Source: Marinobacter nauticus
GTDB taxonomy: Bacteria; Pseudomonadota; Gammaproteobacteria; Pseudomonadales; Oleiphilaceae
Length of the DNA stretch: 64,000 nucleotides
Direction: 5' to 3'
Assembly: GCF_003634635.1 (NCBI RefSeq)
Contig: NZ_RBJB01000004.1
Coordinates: forward strand, 62,001 to 126,000
The notes below the pieces were generated by a model. That model did not search any database. It was not told the DNA's origin and worked only from the letters and a program-made list of their open reading frames with translations. Shown here one piece after another: positions 28,482 to 37,370 of this stretch. The position numbers were made by a program, and so were the translations under genes. Position 1 is the first letter of the stretch. Every line of letters begins with the position of its first letter.

Positions 28482-28907
28482 TCAGGCAAACCGGGCGCGG
28501 AAGCTCTCGGGCATGGGGGTTACTTCCCGGCTCTGGTAGTTAAAGAACACGAAACCGTACTTGGCCAGCGCCACTGGTTGCCCGCTGTCGGCCTTGGTGA
28601 CCCGGAACACGAAATCACCGCCGTATTTGTTGAAATCCATCAGCCCCACTTCAAAGCGCAGCAGGTCCGGGTAGAAGGACTCTCCTTGGTACATGGTAGC
28701 GAGATCCGTGACGATGATGCCCACACCATCGTGGCCCGCCTCTTCAATGCCGTGCTCCACCAGGAATTGGGCGCGCGCTTCAGACAGCATGGAGATCAGC
28801 GCGTCGTTGCCCAGGTGGTTGGCGCCGTTGATGTCGGTGATGCGCACCGGCAGGCGGGTTTCGAAGGTGAAGGCGGTGTCGGGAAAGTCGAGTTTGATTC
28901 TGGCCAC
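28482..28907 (-). CDS. Acyl-CoA thioesterase, hot-dog fold
   Basis: 141-residue protein of the 4HBT thioesterase superfamily. The N-terminal pattern RITDINGANHLGNDALI corresponds to the catalytic loop and helix of the fold, although the usual acidic residue before GH is replaced by NGANH. It probably hydrolyses acyl-CoA esters; chain length is unknown. The start is GTG with AGGGGA seven bases upstream. Confidence 0.75.
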   Translation of the reverse strand: MARIKLDFPDTAFTFETRLPVRITDINGANHLGNDALISMLSEARAQFLVEHGIEEAGHDGVGIIVTDLATMYQGESFYPDLLRFEVGLMDFNKYGGDFVFRVTKADSGQPVALAKYGFVFFNYQSREVTPMPESFRARFA

Positions 28908-29047
28908 TTGGGGTCCCCTGGGGTGCGCTTGGTGCGATTGAGTAATGGGGGTGCATCATACTCCGACCTTTGTCGCTTCTCATCCTGTGGGTTGTTCGGG
29001 TATCTTGCTGTAAACGTCGTAGCGCCGCGAATGCTGGTTCGGTCGGC

Positions 29048-29146
29048 CGTAGGGATAAGCTTTCCAAAACACGCTGTGAATACATCCCTGTACGCTCTGC
29101 TCCGCCATCCATGGCTCCGCAAGGTTTTGGAAAGCTTATCCCTACG
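29048..29146 (-). repeat. Palindromic element, copy 4
   Basis: 99-bp element between the thioesterase gene and the NUDIX-MBL gene, which are divergent. The arms (29048-29070 and 29124-29146) are perfect 23-bp inverted repeats with inner ends CTTTCCAAAAC. On the minus strand the core holds GCCATGGATGGCGGAG and a GGGA-capped hairpin at 29080-29093 (GTACA/TGTAT, closing with a G-U pair on that strand). Confidence 0.93.
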
Positions 29147-29202
29147 CCCTCATCCTGGCCTTCTACGCGCACCATAAAAACAGCAAAATGACAGAGAGCC
29201 TT

Positions 29203-30840
29203 ATGAACATCCGCCCCGCCGCCACCCTGGTTCTGACCCGTGATACCGATAACGGTATTGAAGTCCTGCTTCTGCAACGCACCTGGGATGCGGTGTTTCT
29301 GCCGGGTTATTACGTGTTCCCGGGGGGTGCGGTGAATGCGCAGGAGCCGGAGGGGCGGGCTCATGTGGTGGGTGTGGAGGATGCCGACATCAGTCAGACC
29401 ATGAGTCTGGATGAAGGCGGGGCGGATTACATGCTGGCGGCGGTTCGGGAGTGTTTTGAAGAGGCGGGGATTCTGCTGGCTCAGGATGCATCCGGTCAGT
29501 TGATTGGCGCCGATCACGGGGTGTATGGTGAGCGTCTGGCGTTGTTTCAGGAGGAAATTTCGCTGGCGCAGTTGTGCGCGAAGCATGGTTTGACGGTGCC
29601 GCTGGACCGGTTGGCGTATCTGAGCCACTGGGTGACGCCACCGGGGCCGCCGCGCCGGTTTGATACCCGGTTTTTTGTAGCGGTGGCGCCGGAAGGCCAG
29701 GTGGCGAGCCACGATGGTACGGAAACCATTGATCACATCTGGATTGCGCCGGCTCAGGCGCTTGAAGAACATCGGGCCGGTGCCCGGTTGCTGGGGTTAC
29801 CGACGATCCGAACCTTGCGGGTATTGAGTGAGTTCGGCACGACCGGCGAGCTGATGCGTTATGCCCACGCCAATCCCCCGGAGGCGTTTCCGGATCAGCC
29901 TTGGCCGGCGGTGCGCAAGGGCAAGCCGGTGATGCTGGAACCCAACGCTCCGGCCTATGACGAGGCCGTCAAGCTGGATCCGGAAGGTGAGGGGTCAACC
30001 CGTGCGGAGATTGTTCCCGGGGAACCAGTGGAGGTAGCCGCCGGGGTTATCCGGCTGACCGCGCCGAACCCCGGGATGATGACCGGCCCGGGCACCAACA
30101 CCTATATCCTTGGCCATGAACGTTTTACGGTGCTGGACCCCGGCCCGGCGAACGAGGCGCATATCGAGCGAATTCTGGAGCTTACCGGTGGTGTGGTGGA
30201 TCAGGTGGTGGTTACCCATACCCATATGGACCACTCCCCGGCGGTGGCCCAACTCAAGGCCCGTACCGGTTGCCGGGTATTTGGCTGGCCAGCGCCGGAG
30301 GGCGCGGGGCAGGATTCGAGCTTCACACCGGATGATCAACCCGGGCACGGCGATCTGATTGTGACCGAAGCGGGCATCCTGAAGGTTTTGCATACCCCGG
30401 GCCATGCTTCGAACCACCTGTGTTATCTGTTGCTGGATCAGGAATTACTGTTTTCCGGGGATCACATCATGCAGGGATCAACGGTGGTGATTAACCCACC
30501 GGACGGTGATATGAAGGCCTACATTGATTCCATGTACGATCTGCTGGCCGAGCCTGTGCGCTTCATTGCACCGGCCCATGGTTTTCTGATGGGCCAGCCT
30601 GCGGCGGTGATGGATTACCTGATCACCCACCGGCTGTCCCGGGAACACAAAGTGTGGCGGGCGCTGGAGGCGCTGGCACCGGTCAGTCTGAAAGACCTGA
30701 CCGCCAGGGCCTATGACGATGTCCCGGCCGCCATTCACGGCCTGGCCGCCCGCTCAGCGCTGGCGCACCTGCTGAAACTGGAAGCCGAACACAGGGCGTT
30801 CGCCGACGACGGGCTCTGGCACGTGGTCGCGCCAGACTGA
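29203..30840 (+). CDS. NUDIX hydrolase fused to metallo-beta-lactamase-fold hydrolase
   Basis: 545 residues. The N-terminal NUDIX domain (about 1-240) keeps the core REXFEEAGI of the NUDIX box (AAVRECFEEAGILL) and may act on a nucleotide or CoA derivative. The C-terminal MBL domain (about 280-480) has the zinc motif THTHMDHS with later ligands in TPGHASNH and FSGDH. A winged-helix tail of the LACTB2 type follows (about 485-540). The second ATG (29203) is chosen because AGAGAG precedes it at the right distance. Substrates unknown. Confidence 0.87.
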   Translation: MNIRPAATLVLTRDTDNGIEVLLLQRTWDAVFLPGYYVFPGGAVNAQEPEGRAHVVGVEDADISQTMSLDEGGADYMLAAVRECFEEAGILLAQDASGQLIGADHGVYGERLALFQEEISLAQLCAKHGLTVPLDRLAYLSHWVTPPGPPRRFDTRFFVAVAPEGQVASHDGTETIDHIWIAPAQALEEHRAGARLLGLPTIRTLRVLSEFGTTGELMRYAHANPPEAFPDQPWPAVRKGKPVMLEPNAPAYDEAVKLDPEGEGSTRAEIVPGEPVEVAAGVIRLTAPNPGMMTGPGTNTYILGHERFTVLDPGPANEAHIERILELTGGVVDQVVVTHTHMDHSPAVAQLKARTGCRVFGWPAPEGAGQDSSFTPDDQPGHGDLIVTEAGILKVLHTPGHASNHLCYLLLDQELLFSGDHIMQGSTVVINPPDGDMKAYIDSMYDLLAEPVRFIAPAHGFLMGQPAAVMDYLITHRLSREHKVWRALEALAPVSLKDLTARAYDDVPAAIHGLAARSALAHLLKLEAEHRAFADDGLWHVVAPD

Positions 30841-30842
30841 GG

Positions 30843-31001
30843 CTACTTCTTGGCGATCACCCATACCGCGTGCACGATGCCCGGAATGTAACCCAGGATG
30901 GTCAGCAGGATGTTGATCCAGAAATGCTTACCGATACCAACCTGTAAAAAGACGCCTAACGGCGGTAACAGAATTGCTACCAGAATTCGCAAAAGATCCA
31001 T
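30843..31001 (-). CDS. yqaE: YqaE/Pmp3-family small membrane protein
   Basis: 52-residue protein with two membrane helices: LLRILVAILLPPLGVFLQVG, then WINILLTILGYIPGIVHAVW, which is the Pmp3/YqaE signature. Members are linked to salt and stress tolerance through membrane potential. AGGAG lies eight bases before the ATG. It stands alone between two plus-strand genes. Confidence 0.92.
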   Translation of the reverse strand: MDLLRILVAILLPPLGVFLQVGIGKHFWINILLTILGYIPGIVHAVWVIAKK

Positions 31002-31030
31002 TCAGTTCTCTCCTTGACGGGCGTAAAACA

Positions 31031-31062
31031 GTCATATCACTGCAAGATAGCAGTGGTATGAC
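31031..31062. other. Intergenic 13-bp hairpin
   Basis: Inverted repeat GTCATATCACTGC / GCAGTGGTATGAC with loop AAGATA; the single mismatch is T-G, so the RNA would pair fully. It lies 30 bases upstream of yqaE and 131 bases upstream of the metallohydrolase gene. A second inverted repeat (AACCGGG / CCCGGTT, 31077-31099) follows. Neither is followed by a T run. An operator or transcript-end structure is possible. Confidence 0.5.
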
Positions 31063-31193
31063 ATTTCACCATATCGAACCGGGTAAATTCGGCCCGGTTT
31101 CATGAAAGTGGCATTAAACCTCTGTCACAGCCGTATTCATGATTGAGGCTCATCCCTATCCTTGGGGCCACATCGTCAGGTAATTGAGGACTT

Positions 31194-32645
31194 ATGCTGC
31201 GAGCAAGGCTCAGATATTCCATCACTAGCGCACTCACATCATCACTCCTGGTTTTTGCGACGCCCGCCGTGCTGGCTGAGGCAGTGAGTTCCAAGGCAGA
31301 CGCCACTGCCCTGTTGGTGGCCGATCTGGCGGAAGATGAAAACGTTGAGGATGTTGAGCACTCGGAACCCCGCCGGGGCTCTGCGCAGGCACGCGCCCAG
31401 GCTGAGACAACCAGCGAACAGAGCAGCCCGCAGGAATCCCCGGTAGAGGCACCGGAGGCAGCCAGCAAGCCCCGTGAAATCGCACCCAATATCGACCTGA
31501 AAGAAGTGGCCCCGCTGCCGGAGCCGGAGCCGGAGCCCGAGGCAAGCGATTCCGGGGATTCTGCCGCGCAGCCGGAACCTCAGGCCGAAACACAATCCGG
31601 GACAGCCGACGCGGTCGGGAGCAACACCCCCGCCTCCCCGGACGATGTTGCCGAGAAGGAACCGGAGCCCGCAGCACCCGTTCCCGCAGAGAGTTTCACA
31701 CTGCTGGGCAAGGAAATTCTACCCGGTACTGCGACACGACTGGCCTGGTCGCCAGGCATTCAGATTGCCGGGTTGTCCCAGATTACCCCGGTACTGGTGG
31801 TCAATGGCGTTAACCAGGGCCCGACCCTGTGCCTGACCGGCGCGGTTCATGGTGACGAGCTCAACGGCATCGAGATTGTCCGTCGCAGCATGTACGACCT
31901 GAACCCGGAAAAACTCAGTGGCAGGGTTATCGGCGTGCCCATCGTGAACCTCACCGGCTTTCAGCAGGGCAGCCGCTATCTGCCGGATCGTCGCGACCTG
32001 AACCGGCATTTCCCTGGCACCCCGGACGGCACACTGGCCGACCGCGTTGCCTATTCCCTGTTTAACAACGTTATCCGGCACTGCGACATGCTGGTGGATA
32101 TTCACACCGGGTCACTCAAGCGCACCAACCTGCCGCAACTCCGGGCCGACATGAACAATCCGGATGTCGCCGAATTCACCCGGGGCTTTGACCGGATGGC
32201 CGTGGTTCACAGTTCCGGGTCACCCGGCATGTTGCGTACCGCGGCTACCGAAGCAGGAATCCGCACCGTGACACTGGAGGCCGGGGAATCCCTGCGCATC
32301 CAGGAACACCAGATCGAAGCGGGCGTAAACAGCCTCAATAGTCTGATGGAAAAGCACGGCATGATTTCCCGCATGTTTGTCTGGGGCGATCCGGAGCCGG
32401 TGTATTACGACTCTACCTGGATCCGGGCCCAGCACGGCGGCATCCTGTTCAGCGAAATCAAGCTCGGAGCGACGGTATCCGAGGGCGAGGTACTGGGTTA
32501 TGTCGCCGATCCAATCACCAACGAACAGCATCCGATTCGCGCCTCCTCGGACGGCCGGGTCATCGGCATGGCGGTGGATCAGGTGGTGATGGCAGGGTTT
32601 GCCGCCTACCACATAGGTACGGAGGCACAAGTACCCGGAGAATAG
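31194..32645 (+). CDS. Secreted AstE/AspA-family zinc amidohydrolase
   Basis: 483 residues. A signal peptide is cleaved near residue 28 (VLA/EA). A long linker rich in Pro, Glu, Ala and Ser (about 45-165) precedes a succinylglutamate desuccinylase/aspartoacylase domain. Zinc ligands H219 and E222 (VHGDE) and H304 (DIHTG), the RDLNRHFPG loop and the catalytic glutamate in TLEAG are present. The last 90 residues look like a lipoyl-type beta barrel, as in many family members. Export to the periplasm is unusual for AstE, so the substrate is probably a different N-acyl amino acid or peptide. Confidence 0.82.
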   Translation: MLRARLRYSITSALTSSLLVFATPAVLAEAVSSKADATALLVADLAEDENVEDVEHSEPRRGSAQARAQAETTSEQSSPQESPVEAPEAASKPREIAPNIDLKEVAPLPEPEPEPEASDSGDSAAQPEPQAETQSGTADAVGSNTPASPDDVAEKEPEPAAPVPAESFTLLGKEILPGTATRLAWSPGIQIAGLSQITPVLVVNGVNQGPTLCLTGAVHGDELNGIEIVRRSMYDLNPEKLSGRVIGVPIVNLTGFQQGSRYLPDRRDLNRHFPGTPDGTLADRVAYSLFNNVIRHCDMLVDIHTGSLKRTNLPQLRADMNNPDVAEFTRGFDRMAVVHSSGSPGMLRTAATEAGIRTVTLEAGESLRIQEHQIEAGVNSLNSLMEKHGMISRMFVWGDPEPVYYDSTWIRAQHGGILFSEIKLGATVSEGEVLGYVADPITNEQHPIRASSDGRVIGMAVDQVVMAGFAAYHIGTEAQVPGE

Positions 32646-32689
32646 TATGCTAGGCGTTTTCCATGGGCACGGAACCAGCAGGAGACGGA

Positions 32690-33658
32690 GTGTCTGACCT
32701 GAACGCCACAACGCAAAACTCCGGGCAAACCCTGGCCTACATCGGTCTGGTGCTGACACCGCTGTTCTGGGCCGGCAACGCCGTGGTGGCCCGCGGCACG
32801 GTCGAGCACATTCCGCCATTGTCCATGTCGTTCTGGCGCTGGGTACTGGCCCTGGCCATTCTCCTGCCGTTCGGCTTACCCGGTATCTGGCGCCACCGGC
32901 AGGTGATTCGTCAGCGCCTCGGGTCCATGATTGCACTTGCCACCTTCAGCGTTGCCGCCTTCAATTCCCTGCTCTATGTCGCGGCCATGACCACGACAGC
33001 CACCAACATCGCGCTGATCAATGCCACTATCCCGATTTTTGTCGCACTGCTGGCCTGGCTGTTGTTGGGTGACCGGACCCGCCCGATTCAGATACTGGGC
33101 ATTGCCATGGCCCTGGCCGGCATTCTGTGCGTGATTGCCCGCGGCGATGTATCGGTGCTGACCGGCCTGCAGGCCCAGCCCGGCGACCTGGTGATGGTAG
33201 CTGCGGTGTTCAGCTGGGGCCTGTTCTCGGTGCTGTTGCGCCGGCAGGCGGTGCCACTGCCGGCACTGACCTTCCTCACCACGCAGATCCTGCTGGGCAC
33301 CCTGATTCTCGCGCCGGTCTACCTGCTGGACTTTCTGTTCTTCAGCGGCGGCTTTGCCCTGTCACAAAGTACCGCCCTTCCTCTGATCTATTTTGCGATT
33401 TTTCCGGGCATTCTCGCCTACGCCTTCTGGAATCATGGCGTACACAGCATTGGCCCTGCCCGGGCTGCCATTTTCATGTACCTTACGCCGGTTTATGCCT
33501 CTGTGCTGGCGGTGGTTTTTCTCGGGGAAAACCTCAGCCTGTTTCATCTGGTGGGTGGACTGCTGATACTCGGAGGCCTGATACTGGCGACCCGAACCGG
33601 CCGGCGTCTGTCCCGCCCGCCTGTCACTGCACTGGATAAAGGAGAGCCGAATGACTAG
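32690..33658 (+). CDS. EamA-family (DMT) transporter
   Basis: 322 residues with ten predicted membrane helices in two EamA repeats; these proteins export or import small metabolites, often amino acids. PLFWAGNAVVARG near the start is typical. The GTG at 32690 is chosen because GGAG lies five bases upstream; an ATG at 32663 lacks such a site. It overlaps the next gene by 8 bases. Confidence 0.85.
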   Translation: MSDLNATTQNSGQTLAYIGLVLTPLFWAGNAVVARGTVEHIPPLSMSFWRWVLALAILLPFGLPGIWRHRQVIRQRLGSMIALATFSVAAFNSLLYVAAMTTTATNIALINATIPIFVALLAWLLLGDRTRPIQILGIAMALAGILCVIARGDVSVLTGLQAQPGDLVMVAAVFSWGLFSVLLRRQAVPLPALTFLTTQILLGTLILAPVYLLDFLFFSGGFALSQSTALPLIYFAIFPGILAYAFWNHGVHSIGPARAAIFMYLTPVYASVLAVVFLGENLSLFHLVGGLLILGGLILATRTGRRLSRPPVTALDKGEPND

Positions 33659-34208
33659 GCAAACCGCCTCTTCATATTCCTGGCCGGCCATCATTACCCT
33701 GATGCTGGCCGCTCTTTCCCTGAACGTCGCGGCAGCCCCCTGCGACCCGGATGAGTCCAAATGGGCGCCATCCCACTACTACCCGGCCGGAGCGGTGGTG
33801 CACCATGACGGCAAGTGGTACCAGTCCCGGGAGCTACACCAGGGCCTGGAACCGGGCATTACCTTCGACTGGAAACAGCTCGATGCTGCACCCGAATGCT
33901 CCGGCGAGGCAGCGCCCCCGGCCCCGATCGACAAGTCCGATGTAGAAACCGGGCAAACAGCGCAGACAGGCACAGTCACTGGCAGCCCGGATTCACCAGC
34001 CTCGGAATCGTCCAGTGACAACGAACTGTGCGAGCAGCCCGACCAGTGGCTGTTCTCAGAGCGCTACACCGTGGGCAGCGAAGCCAGCCATGGTGGCAAG
34101 ATCTGGAAGGCGATCCGCCCGACCAGCGGCGATATGCCCGGGATGAATACGCCGCCGCGATGGCAATTGGTTGAAGATCACTGCTCCCTGGAAAATCAGC
34201 TGCCCTGA
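33651..34208 (+). CDS. Secreted protein with two CBM5/12-like modules
   Basis: 185 residues with a signal peptide (cleavage near residue 29, AAA/P). Two similar modules follow: residues about 35-75 (WAPSHYYPAGAVVHHDGKWY, then W70) and about 130-170 (WLFSERYTVGSEASHGGKIW, then a late W). They are joined by a Ser/Asp/Thr-rich linker. The aromatic spacing resembles family 5/12 carbohydrate-binding modules of chitinases. No catalytic domain is present. Its start overlaps the EamA gene by 8 bases, so the two are translationally coupled. Confidence 0.68.
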   Translation: MTRQTASSYSWPAIITLMLAALSLNVAAAPCDPDESKWAPSHYYPAGAVVHHDGKWYQSRELHQGLEPGITFDWKQLDAAPECSGEAAPPAPIDKSDVETGQTAQTGTVTGSPDSPASESSSDNELCEQPDQWLFSERYTVGSEASHGGKIWKAIRPTSGDMPGMNTPPRWQLVEDHCSLENQLP

Positions 34209-35377
34209 AGGGCTGCCTCAATACGGTCGAGAATCTGCGCCAGTACCGCTCTCGGGCAGCCGATGTTCAGCCGCATGAAACCGCTGCCCTGGCTGCCGAA
34301 ACTGAGTCCCGGATTGAGGCCAACCCCCGCCTGTTGCACGAAAAAGCGTTTCAGGGCGGTGTCGTCCAGCTTCAGGCCCCGGCAATCGAGCCAGATCAGG
34401 TAGGTGCCTTCCGGCGCGGAGGTGCGGATGCCCGTGAGTCGGCGGTCAACCTCCTGCACCACGAAATCGCGATTGCCCTTCAGATAGGCCATCAGATCAT
34501 CCCGCCAGGGACCACCATGGCGATAGCCTGCCTCGAACCCGGCGATGCTGAACGGGTTACACTGCGGCAGGTGCAGCCGTTCGAACACCGTTTTCATGGC
34601 CTTGCGGCGCTCCGGATCCGGAATCACCAGGGCCGACAGGCCCAGCCCCGGCATATTGAAGGTCTTGCTCGGCGCAACCGCGGTTATCAGCGCATCATCC
34701 CCTTCGGCCAGGGTCGCTAACACCCGATGAGCGGGCTTGTCTGGATAGGTAAGATCGCAGTGAATCTCGTCCGACAGCACCACCAGGCCATGACGGCGCG
34801 CGATGTCCAGCACCTGAACCAGTTCCGCCTCGCGCCAGACCCGTCCCACCGGATTATGGGGTGAACACAGCAGCAATACCTTGGCCTCCTGCCGGGCGGC
34901 GCATTGCTCCAAATGCTCCAGATCCATGCGGTAGTCACCGGTTTCGTCTGCCATCAAAGGATTTTCAATCACGGTCCGGCCGGTATCCCTGACCGAGCTG
35001 AAAAACGGCGGGTACACCGGCGGCTGGATAATCACGCCCTCTCCGGGTTTGGCAAAGGCCAGGCAGGCCGCGTTGAGGGACGGCACCACCCCGGGCGCCA
35101 TGACAATCCAGTCTCGCTGGATGCTCCAGCCATGACGGCTTTCAAACCACTGGATCATGGCCTCATAAAGGCTGTCCGGGAACAGGGTATAGCCATATAC
35201 CGGATGCTGCGCCCGCTCGGTCAGCGCACGGGTGACCGCTTCCGGGGCCGGGAAGTCCATATCGGCGACCCACGCCGGTATCACATCGTCACAGCCGAAT
35301 ACCGCCTTGCGGGCATCAAACTTTACCGAACAGGTGTGCTCTCTGGCGATGGGCTGATCGAAAACGCTGCCATTCAT
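34196..35377 (-). CDS. patB: PLP-dependent C-S lyase / aminotransferase (PatB/MalY)
   Basis: 393-residue fold-type I PLP enzyme of the MalY/PatB group, which cleaves cystathionine and related S-conjugates. The N-terminal VIPAWVADMDFPAPEAV and the PLP-binding lysine in APSKTFNMPGLG are clear. The ATG at 35377 has GGAG five bases upstream; the frame continues further up without family resemblance. It overlaps the convergent CBM-like gene by 13 bases. Confidence 0.88.
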   Translation of the reverse strand: MNGSVFDQPIAREHTCSVKFDARKAVFGCDDVIPAWVADMDFPAPEAVTRALTERAQHPVYGYTLFPDSLYEAMIQWFESRHGWSIQRDWIVMAPGVVPSLNAACLAFAKPGEGVIIQPPVYPPFFSSVRDTGRTVIENPLMADETGDYRMDLEHLEQCAARQEAKVLLLCSPHNPVGRVWREAELVQVLDIARRHGLVVLSDEIHCDLTYPDKPAHRVLATLAEGDDALITAVAPSKTFNMPGLGLSALVIPDPERRKAMKTVFERLHLPQCNPFSIAGFEAGYRHGGPWRDDLMAYLKGNRDFVVQEVDRRLTGIRTSAPEGTYLIWLDCRGLKLDDTALKRFFVQQAGVGLNPGLSFGSQGSGFMRLNIGCPRAVLAQILDRIEAALQGS

Positions 35378-35563
35378 GGGGGCTCCGCTTGCTGTCTCCG
35401 TGAAAACGCTATTGTGGTGGCCCGGTGACGCCGTCGCAACCGACGCTTTGGCTCCGGCTTTGGTCGAAGAGCCATGAATTTCGCTTGCCCAATCCACCCG
35501 ATGCTTGCGAACCTAACGGATTAGTCACCTGCGTTGACCAAAAACAATAATCGGAGCCCTTCC

Positions 35564-36451
35564 ATGATTGGCCAGATTCTTTCCACCATGCTGCCGGTAT
35601 TCCTGATTGCCGGCTGCGGCGCCTTGTACGGGCGTTATCGCACACCGGATATTCAGGGCCTGAACGTGCTCAACATGGAACTGTTCGTACCCATGCTGGT
35701 GTTTGCGGTACTGGCAGACCAGCAGGCGCCCTTGCAGGAATACGGTTGGCTGGCGCTGGCCGCCACGGTGGTGGTTCTGGGGTCCGGTGTGATTCTGTAT
35801 CCGGTGGCCAGGCTGCTGAAGCTGAACCTGAAAACCTTCCTGCCACCGATGATGTTCAACAACTCCGGCAACATGGGGATTCCGATTCTGGTGCTGGCAT
35901 TCGGGGATGCGGCGCTGCCTGCGGCCATTGTGCTGTTCATCGTGGAAATGCTGCTGCACTTCTCGGTAGGCCTGTACATGCTGGACCCCCACACCTCCAT
36001 AATCCGCCGGCTGCGGTTGCCCATCGTTTTCGCCAGCATCGCCGGCCTGGCGGTGAATCTCAGTGGTATCCCGCTGCCGGGTTGGCTGCTGGAAACCCTG
36101 AACATGCTTGGCGGTGTGTGCATTCCACTGATGCTGTTTGCCCTGGGCGTCCGCATGCTGGATGTCGATTTCAGTGACTGGAAACTGGGGCTGATCGGCG
36201 CCATCGCCTGCCCACTCTCGGGGCTGATCCTGGCCTGGCCGATGATCGCCCTGCTGGATCTGCCGGGGCTTCAGGTTGCCAGCCTTTGGGTCTTTGCCGC
36301 CCTGCCACCGGCCGTACTGAATTACATGGTGGCCGAACAGTATCAGCAGGAACCCCACGCTGTGGCCTCCCTGGTGCTGCTGAGCAACCTGGGCAGTCTG
36401 GTGGTAATGCCCATTGTGCTGGGCTTGGTATTCGCGGCGGGCTACGTGTAA
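35564..36451 (+). CDS. Auxin efflux carrier (AEC) family permease
   Basis: 295 residues with about ten membrane helices. LPVFLIAGCGALYGRY at the start, and PPMMFNNSGNMGIPI in the first half with the conserved Asn-Gly pair, identify the AEC family. Bacterial members carry malate, malonate or unknown organic anions. The second ATG (35564) is used, with GGAG seven bases upstream. Confidence 0.85.
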   Translation: MIGQILSTMLPVFLIAGCGALYGRYRTPDIQGLNVLNMELFVPMLVFAVLADQQAPLQEYGWLALAATVVVLGSGVILYPVARLLKLNLKTFLPPMMFNNSGNMGIPILVLAFGDAALPAAIVLFIVEMLLHFSVGLYMLDPHTSIIRRLRLPIVFASIAGLAVNLSGIPLPGWLLETLNMLGGVCIPLMLFALGVRMLDVDFSDWKLGLIGAIACPLSGLILAWPMIALLDLPGLQVASLWVFAALPPAVLNYMVAEQYQQEPHAVASLVLLSNLGSLVVMPIVLGLVFAAGYV

Positions 36452-36479
36452 GCTTCTCCGCAATCCGGAGATTTGATCA

Positions 36480-37370
36480 ATGTCAGAAACCCTTGCGGTG
36501 GTCCGCGCGTCCCGCCCGAATTTTTTACTGCTCGCCCCGTTGTGTGCCGGCCTGGGCCTGGCCGTCGCCTGGCAACAGGGCCAGGCGCCCGAACTTTTAC
36601 ACACCTTTCTGGTTTTCCTTGGCGCCGTACTTGCCCATGCGGCGGTGAATCTGCTGAACGAATACGACGATTTTCGCTCCGGCCTCGACATGATCACCGA
36701 GCGCACCCCGTTCTCCGGTGGCAGCGGCGCCCTGCCCGAGGTGCCGACTGCTGCCCGGCGCGTGCTCTGGGCAGGTCTGGGCACACTGGCGCTGGTGGTG
36801 GCCATCGGTCTGTATTTTCTCTGGCTGCGGGGTCTGCCGCTGCTGGTGCTCGGGGCGGCCGGTGTGGTGCTGGTGCTTACCTACACCCGCTGGATTACCC
36901 GTTCGCCGCTGCTGTGCCTGCTGGCACCGGGCATGGGCTTTGGTCCGATCATGGTCCTCGGCACCGTTATCGCGCTGGGTGGTGGCATCGATACCACTGC
37001 CCTGCTGGCGTCTCTGGTAGCCCTGTTGATGGTCAGTGAGCTGTTGCTGATCAACCAGATACCGGATGCAGAGGCCGATCGAGCGATTGGCCGGCGCCAT
37101 CTGGTGATTACCCTTGGCCCCGAAAAAGCCGCCCATCTGGTGGCTGGCCTGTTGCTTGCCAGCTATGGTGTCATCGTTGCCGGTGTGGTCAGTGGCTATC
37201 TGGCAATGACCAGCCTTATCGCCCTGGCACCCTTACCCGCAGCTGTCTGGATCAGCCTTCGACTACCTTGGGTACTGGCGATGCCAGACCAGCTCAACCG
37301 CGTGCTGGGCGCCAACGTGGCGGTACTGCTGTCCACACTGGCGCTGCTGGTAACCGGGCTCAGCCTTTGA
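36480..37370 (+). CDS. UbiA-family prenyltransferase (MenA-like)
   Basis: 296 residues with about eight or nine membrane helices. The two magnesium-diphosphate motifs are [11 protein letters not shown] and [11 protein letters not shown], as in aromatic prenyltransferases. The first motif is nearest to MenA-type enzymes, but no other menaquinone gene is in the window. The acceptor molecule is undetermined. The start lies 28 bases after the AEC gene, and a 6-bp hairpin (36455-36471) covers its GGAG. It overlaps the chemoreceptor gene by 11 bases at the 3' end. Confidence 0.82.
   Translation: MSETLAVVRASRPNFLLLAPLCAGLGLAVAWQQGQAPELLHTFLVFLGAVLAHAAVNLLNEYDDFRSGLDMITERTPFSGGSGALPEVPTAARRVLWAGLGTLALVVAIGLYFLWLRGLPLLVLGAAGVVLVLTYTRWITRSPLLCLLAPGMGFGPIMVLGTVIALGGGIDTTALLASLVALLMVSELLLINQIPDAEADRAIGRRHLVITLGPEKAAHLVAGLLLASYGVIVAGVVSGYLAMTSLIALAPLPAAVWISLRLPWVLAMPDQLNRVLGANVAVLLSTLALLVTGLSL

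Noticed and set aside
29048..29146. Palindromic elements as insertion-sequence remnants
   Set aside because: No flanking target duplications could be found, the arms differ between copies, and no transposase fragment is seen.
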